Source of the DNA: CALEUX01 sp037439945
GTDB taxonomy: Bacteria; Bacteroidota; Bacteroidia; Bacteroidales; Marinilabiliaceae
Length of the DNA: 8,988 nt
Reading direction: 5' to 3'
Assembly (NCBI GenBank): GCA_037439945.1
Contig: JBBIVA010000137.1
Location: 1 to 8,988, forward strand
Position numbers and translations under genes: made by a program. How positions within the stretch are numbered: the first letter of the stretch is position 1; each line of letters begins with the position of its first letter. Of this stretch, positions 5,287 through 8,988 are shown piece after piece. The notes under the pieces were generated by a model. It ran no database searches. It saw only the letters and a program-made list of their open reading frames with translations, and was not told the DNA's origin.

Positions 5287-5409
5287 TCGTTAAACTTAAT
5301 TATTTGCTTGATTTACAAATGAATACAATTATACTAATTGGCAACGTAATGTGTTTAAAATCAAGGGTGCGGCTTTTATCTAACATCTAAAATTCTATAA
5401 GTTTAACGA
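5287..5409. repeat. Nested inverted repeats, possible structured RNA
   Basis: Three stems sit inside one another. The outer arms TCGTTAAACTTA (5287-5298) and TAAGTTTAACGA (5398-5409) are perfect over 12 bp. The middle arms CTTGATTT (5307-5314) and AAATCAAG (5358-5365) are perfect over 8 bp. The inner hairpin is CAATTA-TAC-TAATTG (5326-5340). About 32 unpaired bases, including GGTGCGGC, lie between the middle and outer 3' arms. No direct repeat flanks the unit, so a MITE is less likely. An RNA leader, small RNA or DNA-binding site are options; I recognise no known riboswitch. Confidence 0.4.
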
Positions 5410-5459
5410 TCTATTGGGATTGTATTAACAGTTTTTTTCGGATAAAAAAACAATAATGC

Positions 5460-5467
5460 TATTTTTG
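5460..5467 (+). promoter_or_regulatory. plsC: Candidate -7 box for plsC
   Basis: TATTTTTG matches TAnnTTTG. A TTCGG at 5437-5441, about 19 bp upstream, is a weak partner for the -33 TTTG. The implied transcript start near 5473 leaves a leader of about 20 bases before the ATG at 5495. This leader would exclude the nested repeats at 5287-5409 from the plsC mRNA. Confidence 0.5.
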
Positions 5468-5494
5468 TAGTGAACTAAATTACGATATGGTTTT

Positions 5495-6226
5495 ATGGGG
5501 CACGAAAATAAGTTAAGTCCAATGTTATACTTGTTATATCAACCATATAAATGGTTGGTGTTTTTGCCATTAATGTTAGTAAACTCAATAATTTGTGCAA
5601 CACTGGCAGCAACCTTTTCGCTGGCAGTATCGCCACGGACTGGAAGTTTCTTTGGAAAAATGTGGGGAAAAATTACCTGTTGGATTACACCTGTTTTTGT
5701 TTTTGTTAAGGGTAAAGAAAATATTACCAAAAATAAATCATATGTAATTGTTGCCAATCATCAAACCGGTTGGGATATTTTTATGCTATATGGATTTTTA
5801 CCAATTGATTTTAAGTGGATAATGAAAAAGGAACTGAGAAAAGTCCCCTGGATTGGTTATGCCAGCGAAAAAGTCGGGCATATTTTTATTGACCGTTCAT
5901 CGCCAAGAGCAGCAATGCAATCACTTAATGAAGCAAAACAAAAATTGGTTAACGGTACATCGGTTTTAATTTTCCCCGAAGGAACCAGAAGCGGAAAAAA
6001 GGAAATGATACCGTTTAAAAAGGGGGCATTCAGGCTGGCATTCGAATTGGGACTGGATATTCTTCCTGTTACAATTGATGGTAGTTATAAAATTAAGCGT
6101 TCCGGTTTTTTTAATATCATACCAGCTAAAGCCGGTTTAATTATTCATCCTATGATTGATACATCAAAATTTGGTAACAATATTGATGAACTTATGGTAT
6201 ATACCAGAAAAGTTCTTGAGTCCTGA
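5495..6226 (+). CDS. plsC: 1-acyl-sn-glycerol-3-phosphate acyltransferase (PlsC)
   Basis: This 243-residue inner-membrane enzyme transfers a second acyl chain to lysophosphatidic acid, giving phosphatidic acid for phospholipid synthesis. Its hydrophobic N-terminal segment (about 20-45) is a membrane anchor. The four acyltransferase motifs are visible: NHQTGWD with catalytic H89 and D94; FIDR at 131-134; FPEGTRS at 160-166, which binds the phosphate; and ILPVTIDGS at 189-197. The length is typical of the family. The ATG at 5495 is used, but M10 at 5522 would also give a normal family start. The ATG at 5487 is out of frame. Its own promoter box lies at 5460, and the OmpA gene follows 78 bp downstream on the same strand with no terminator seen between them. 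Confidence 0.92.
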   Translation: MGHENKLSPMLYLLYQPYKWLVFLPLMLVNSIICATLAATFSLAVSPRTGSFFGKMWGKITCWITPVFVFVKGKENITKNKSYVIVANHQTGWDIFMLYGFLPIDFKWIMKKELRKVPWIGYASEKVGHIFIDRSSPRAAMQSLNEAKQKLVNGTSVLIFPEGTRSGKKEMIPFKKGAFRLAFELGLDILPVTIDGSYKIKRSGFFNIIPAKAGLIIHPMIDTSKFGNNIDELMVYTRKVLES

Positions 6227-6304
6227 TGTATTTGATATTGAGTTTTATTTTGGCTATAAAGTTTTAATATGAGACTGTTGTTTAATGATGTTAATAATTT
6301 AGTT

Positions 6305-8275
6305 ATGAAACTGATAGTGTACCTGACCGTTTTTATTTCAATTATGGGGTCCTTATCTGCCACAGGCCAGTCTAAATTAACAACTAAAAATAAAACTGCC
6401 ATAAAGCTTTATGAGGATGCAAAGAAAAATTATGGATTCGGAAAAATTAGTGAAGCTCAAAATTATTTATTACAAGCAATAGAAAAAGATAAAGACTTTA
6501 TTGAAGCATATTTGTTGTTAGGGGATATTTTTCATTACCAAAAAGAGCACTTAAAGGAACTTGAAATACTGAAGAAATCAGTAGATATTGATTCTACCTT
6601 TTTTCCATCAACTTATTTAAATATAGGCATAGCAGCATTTAATGCCGGATTATACCCTGAATCAATTAAATGGTTGGAGAGATTCAAATGGCGTAACAGC
6701 GACCACCGTTCGGCAGAACGTGTTAAAGGTTGGATTGAAAAGGCGCGTTTTGCCCAGGAAGCTGTTGGAAAAGCCTATGATTTGAAATTAATTTCGGCCG
6801 GAAGTGGGGTTAACGGTGTTTATGATGAATACTGGCCAAGTATTACTGCTGATGAGCAAACAATGGTATTTACCGTATTGGTGCCACGCAATCCTGAATT
6901 ACTGAACGGTCGTGAACTTCCAAAATCATCTTTTTATTATCAGGAAGATTTTTATGTTTCAGAGCGGGACTCAAACGGCCATTGGTTACCTCGAAATTTG
7001 CTTCATGGCGGAATTAACACCCCTGGAAATGAGGGTGCCCAAACTTTATCGGCTGATGGTAACCTGATGTTTTTCACGGCATGTGGCAGGGATGACTCAC
7101 GTGGAAGTTGTGATATTTACTTTAGTTTTAAAACCGAAGCAGGATGGAGCATGCCAAAAAATGTAGGTCCACCGGTAAACACCCCTTATTGGGAAAGTCA
7201 GCCTTGTTTTGGCTCAGATGGCAGTACTCTTCTATTTGTAAGTAACCGTCCAGGGGGAATGGGAGGAAAAGATATATGGAAGGTTAGTATTCAGGGTTTT
7301 GCCGGCGATGGGACACCTTATTTTGGCAACTTAATTAATTTAGGCCCATCAGTTAACACATCTAAAGATGAAAATTCGCCCTTTTTACATCATGATAATA
7401 AGTCGTTGTATTTTGCATCGGAAGGTTGGCCGGGTATGGGAGGAATGGACCTGTTTTTAAGCAGGCTTAGGGATGATGGGCAATGGCGTGAACCAGTTAA
7501 CCTTGGGTATCCAATTAATACATCAGGTGATGAAATAGGGCTTGTAATAAATGCCAGGGGCAACAGGGCTTATTTTTCATCAAATGGGCTTAATGATAAT
7601 GATTCAGGCAAAGATGTGTTTTACTTTAATTTGCCTCCACCAATACAGCCTGCACCGGTTTTATATGTTAAAGGAAGGGTATTTGATGCTGAAACAGGAA
7701 TTACACTTCCCGCAAATTTTCAGTTAAAAGATTTATCATCAGGACGAATTGTTGTAACAACCCGCAGCAACAAGTCATCGGGTAGTTTTCTTGTTTGTTT
7801 ACCGCTTGGCGGAAGATATGCCTTTCAGGCCGAACATCCGGGTTATATGTTTTATTCAGGGCACTTTGATATTAACAATTCACACCCATTGGATAAACCC
7901 TATAAACTTGATATTGGGTTATATTCAATAAAAAAGGGAGTTAAAATTACCCTTGAAAATATTTTTTATGAAGTTAACTCATATGACCTTCAGGAACAAT
8001 CAAAAATAGAACTTGATGCACTCGTTAAATTTATGAAGGAAAATAAGGACGTTAAAATTCTTATTGGGGGGCATACAGATAATGTTGGCACTGTGGTTTA
8101 TAATCAAAAGCTTTCTGAAAACAGGGCAGGATCGGTTTATAAATATCTGATATTTAATGGCGTTGATCAATCAAGGTTACAATATCAGGGATATGGGCCA
8201 AATCAACCCATTGCAACAAATACAACAGAAGAAGGGCGTGCCAAAAACAGGAGGACAGAGATAACTATATTATAA
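6305..8275 (+). CDS. TPR-PD40-CRD-OmpA envelope protein, PorE-like
   Basis: Numbered from the ATG at 6305 (656 residues). A signal peptide spans about 1-21, probably cut before Q22. TPR helices follow at about 31-130. Next is a beta-propeller of PD40/WD40-like blades, with repeats around 178-190, 245-260, 299-325 (SNRPGGMGGKDIW), 357-385 (SEGWPGMGGMDLF) and 411-440. A carboxypeptidase-regulatory-like domain (about 454-540) precedes a C-terminal OmpA domain (about 547-656), whose peptidoglycan-contact residues D592 (GHTDNVG) and R607 (SENRAGS) are intact. This order matches PorE (PG1058) of Porphyromonas gingivalis, a type IX secretion component, but related multidomain OmpA paralogues are common in the phylum. 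Unlike PorE, described as a lipoprotein, no lipobox is present. The start at 6305 is preferred because it gives a standard MKLIVYLTVF signal peptide; the in-frame ATG at 6269 would add 12 residues. It should tether an outer-membrane partner to peptidoglycan. Confidence 0.88.
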   Translation: MKLIVYLTVFISIMGSLSATGQSKLTTKNKTAIKLYEDAKKNYGFGKISEAQNYLLQAIEKDKDFIEAYLLLGDIFHYQKEHLKELEILKKSVDIDSTFFPSTYLNIGIAAFNAGLYPESIKWLERFKWRNSDHRSAERVKGWIEKARFAQEAVGKAYDLKLISAGSGVNGVYDEYWPSITADEQTMVFTVLVPRNPELLNGRELPKSSFYYQEDFYVSERDSNGHWLPRNLLHGGINTPGNEGAQTLSADGNLMFFTACGRDDSRGSCDIYFSFKTEAGWSMPKNVGPPVNTPYWESQPCFGSDGSTLLFVSNRPGGMGGKDIWKVSIQGFAGDGTPYFGNLINLGPSVNTSKDENSPFLHHDNKSLYFASEGWPGMGGMDLFLSRLRDDGQWREPVNLGYPINTSGDEIGLVINARGNRAYFSSNGLNDNDSGKDVFYFNLPPPIQPAPVLYVKGRVFDAETGITLPANFQLKDLSSGRIVVTTRSNKSSGSFLVCLPLGGRYAFQAEHPGYMFYSGHFDINNSHPLDKPYKLDIGLYSIKKGVKITLENIFYEVNSYDLQEQSKIELDALVKFMKENKDVKILIGGHTDNVGTVVYNQKLSENRAGSVYKYLIFNGVDQSRLQYQGYGPNQPIATNTTEEGRAKNRRTEITIL

Positions 8276-8310
8276 AATTTTAAACTTAATTTTTGAAACT
8301 CCATATTAAA

Positions 8311-8361
8311 TTGTATTTTCGGCATATTACCTAATTTGGTTTTTGTTGTGATAAACCAAAT
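8311..8361 (+). promoter_or_regulatory. Promoter-like boxes and 9-bp hairpin before the sensor gene
   Basis: TTG at 8311-8313 and TAATTTG at 8332-8338 (one base shorter than TAnnTTTG), 18 bp apart, resemble Bacteroidota -33 and -7 boxes. Overlapping the -7 box, ATTTGGTTT (8334-8342) and AAACCAAAT (8353-8361) form a perfect 9-bp inverted repeat with a 10-base spacer, ending 8 bases before the ATG at 8370. It could be an operator, or a hairpin controlling translation. No T-run follows, so it is not a clear terminator for the OmpA gene. Confidence 0.4.
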
Positions 8362-8369
8362 GAATGCTT

Positions 8370-8988
8370 ATGAATAAAATATTTTCTTTAATCAGAAAGC
8401 CTTTATTTAATATTATATGCTTATTATGTTTAATTCAGACAATAAAGGCTGATGTCCCTTTTTTAGGAATTCCGGAAATTAATTACTATAACCGTAGGGT
8501 TTACAAAGGTGCTACACAAACCTGGAAAATCAGCCAATCTTCCAACGGGCTTATTTATTCGGCCAATAATGATGGTATTCTTGAATTTGATGGCACTGAA
8601 TGGCGTTTACTGCCCAAAGCAACAAACGTAATTAACCGAAGTGTTTTGGCAAAAAATGGCCGCATATATTTGGGGGCTTTTAACGAATTTGGTTATTATG
8701 AATATAATGGTATTAACGATTTTTCTTACAAATCCTTGTCCCTAACACCTGAATTATCAACAATTGGTGACATTTGGAATATAATACCCTATAATAATGA
8801 TATAATTTTTCAGGCCGATAAGGGATTGGTAATATATAAAGATGAAAATAACCTGAAATTAGTGCCTGCCAAATCCAGAATTGCAAATGCTTTTCTGGTA
8901 AATGGTCTTTTATTGGTTTATGATGAAACTGAAGGGTTGATGGAGCTCAGGCAGGGAAGATTATTTGAGATTCCCGGAGGGGAGATGT
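8370..8988 (+). CDS. Ligand-binding propeller sensor/regulator, 5' part only
   Basis: The reading frame is open from ATG 8370 to the window edge (206 codons, 3' end missing). A short basic start (MNKIFSLIRK), a hydrophobic stretch (about 13-25) and a likely signal-peptide cut near IKAD put the rest in the periplasm. The mature start, GIPEINYYNRRVYKGATQTW, followed by WKISQSSNGLIYSANNDGILEFDGTEW and a second blade RIYLGAFNEFGYYE, is the hallmark opening of Bacteroidota sensors with a two-component-regulator propeller. These usually continue into a Y_Y_Y domain, a membrane helix and a LuxR/HTH or histidine-kinase output; that part is not in the window, so the output type is unknown. An in-frame ATG two codons earlier (8364) is an alternative start. 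It lies 94 bp after the OmpA gene. Confidence 0.8.
   Translation, partial: MNKIFSLIRKPLFNIICLLCLIQTIKADVPFLGIPEINYYNRRVYKGATQTWKISQSSNGLIYSANNDGILEFDGTEWRLLPKATNVINRSVLAKNGRIYLGAFNEFGYYEYNGINDFSYKSLSLTPELSTIGDIWNIIPYNNDIIFQADKGLVIYKDENNLKLVPAKSRIANAFLVNGLLLVYDETEGLMELRQGRLFEIPGGEM

Larger units (their letters stand above)
5105..5494. other. 390-bp intergenic region before plsC
   Basis: This AT-rich spacer contains the terminator at 5124-5153, a perfect ATTAGT-A-ACTAAT palindrome (5216-5228), the nested inverted repeats at 5287-5409 and the plsC promoter at 5460-5467. The only small ORF noted is 23 codons from ATG 5319 (MNTIILIGNVMCLKSRVRL to NI), with no supporting signal, so it is not called as a gene. 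Confidence 0.6.

Noticed and set aside
5319..5390. 23-codon ORF in the spacer before plsC
   Set aside because: It is short, has no promoter or ribosome signal, and sits inside the nested inverted repeats; chance ORF is the simplest explanation.
5539..5757. Minus-strand ORF within plsC
   Set aside because: It lies wholly opposite conserved acyltransferase codons and has no signal peptide or family features.
6269..6304. Upstream ATG as start of the OmpA protein
   Set aside because: It puts 12 polar/acidic residues before a standard signal peptide; the ATG at 6305 is a better start, though 6269 cannot be excluded.

Overview
The window is AT-rich (roughly one third G+C by eye) and looks like a chromosomal segment of a member of the Bacteroidota, probably class Bacteroidia. 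The evidence is: lipoproteins with an acidic stretch after the lipid-attachment cysteine, a NigD-like lipoprotein, an OmpA protein with TPR, PD40 and carboxypeptidase-regulatory-like domains, a ligand-binding propeller sensor, promoters that fit the Bacteroidota -7 pattern TAnnTTTG, and almost no usable Shine-Dalgarno sequences. The exact genus cannot be read from the sequence.

Layout. Positions 1-383 hold no gene. They hold a perfect palindrome (4-26) and a 215-bp non-coding element (65-279) with imperfect terminal inverted repeats, flanked by a 9-bp direct repeat ATTTAATTT; this has the form of a miniature inverted-repeat transposable element (MITE), and it carries three internal hairpins. 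Positions 384-3137 hold a same-strand run: a DHH/DHHA1 phosphoesterase (NrnA-like), then three FKBP-type peptidyl-prolyl isomerase-like lipoproteins in tandem. The first resembles GldI, the second keeps the full FKBP active site, and the third is degenerate. A strong intrinsic terminator (3164-3200) closes the run. A TorF-like outer-membrane beta-barrel protein lies on the minus strand (3368-4033). After a divergent AT-rich spacer comes a NigD-like lipoprotein (4427-5104) with its own strong terminator (5124-5153). A 390-bp spacer follows that contains nested inverted repeats (5287-5409) and a Bacteroidota-type promoter. Next are a PlsC acyltransferase (5495-6226), a TPR-PD40-CRD-OmpA protein with the domain order of the type IX secretion component PorE (6305-8275), and the first 206 codons of a propeller-type sensor/regulator (8370 to the window edge).

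How the genes fit together. Most products act at the cell envelope: periplasmic or outer-membrane folding helpers (FKBP lipoproteins), an outer-membrane barrel, an exported lipoprotein, phospholipid synthesis (PlsC), a peptidoglycan-anchored OmpA protein and a periplasmic-domain sensor. The DHH phosphoesterase is the cytoplasmic exception. I see no defence system, CRISPR array, prophage, tRNA or rRNA. The most interesting items are the MITE-like element, the FKBP trio with graded loss of active-site residues, the possible one-base frameshift or leader micro-ORF at the start of the middle FKBP gene, the PorE-like architecture without a lipobox, and the nested inverted repeats before plsC.
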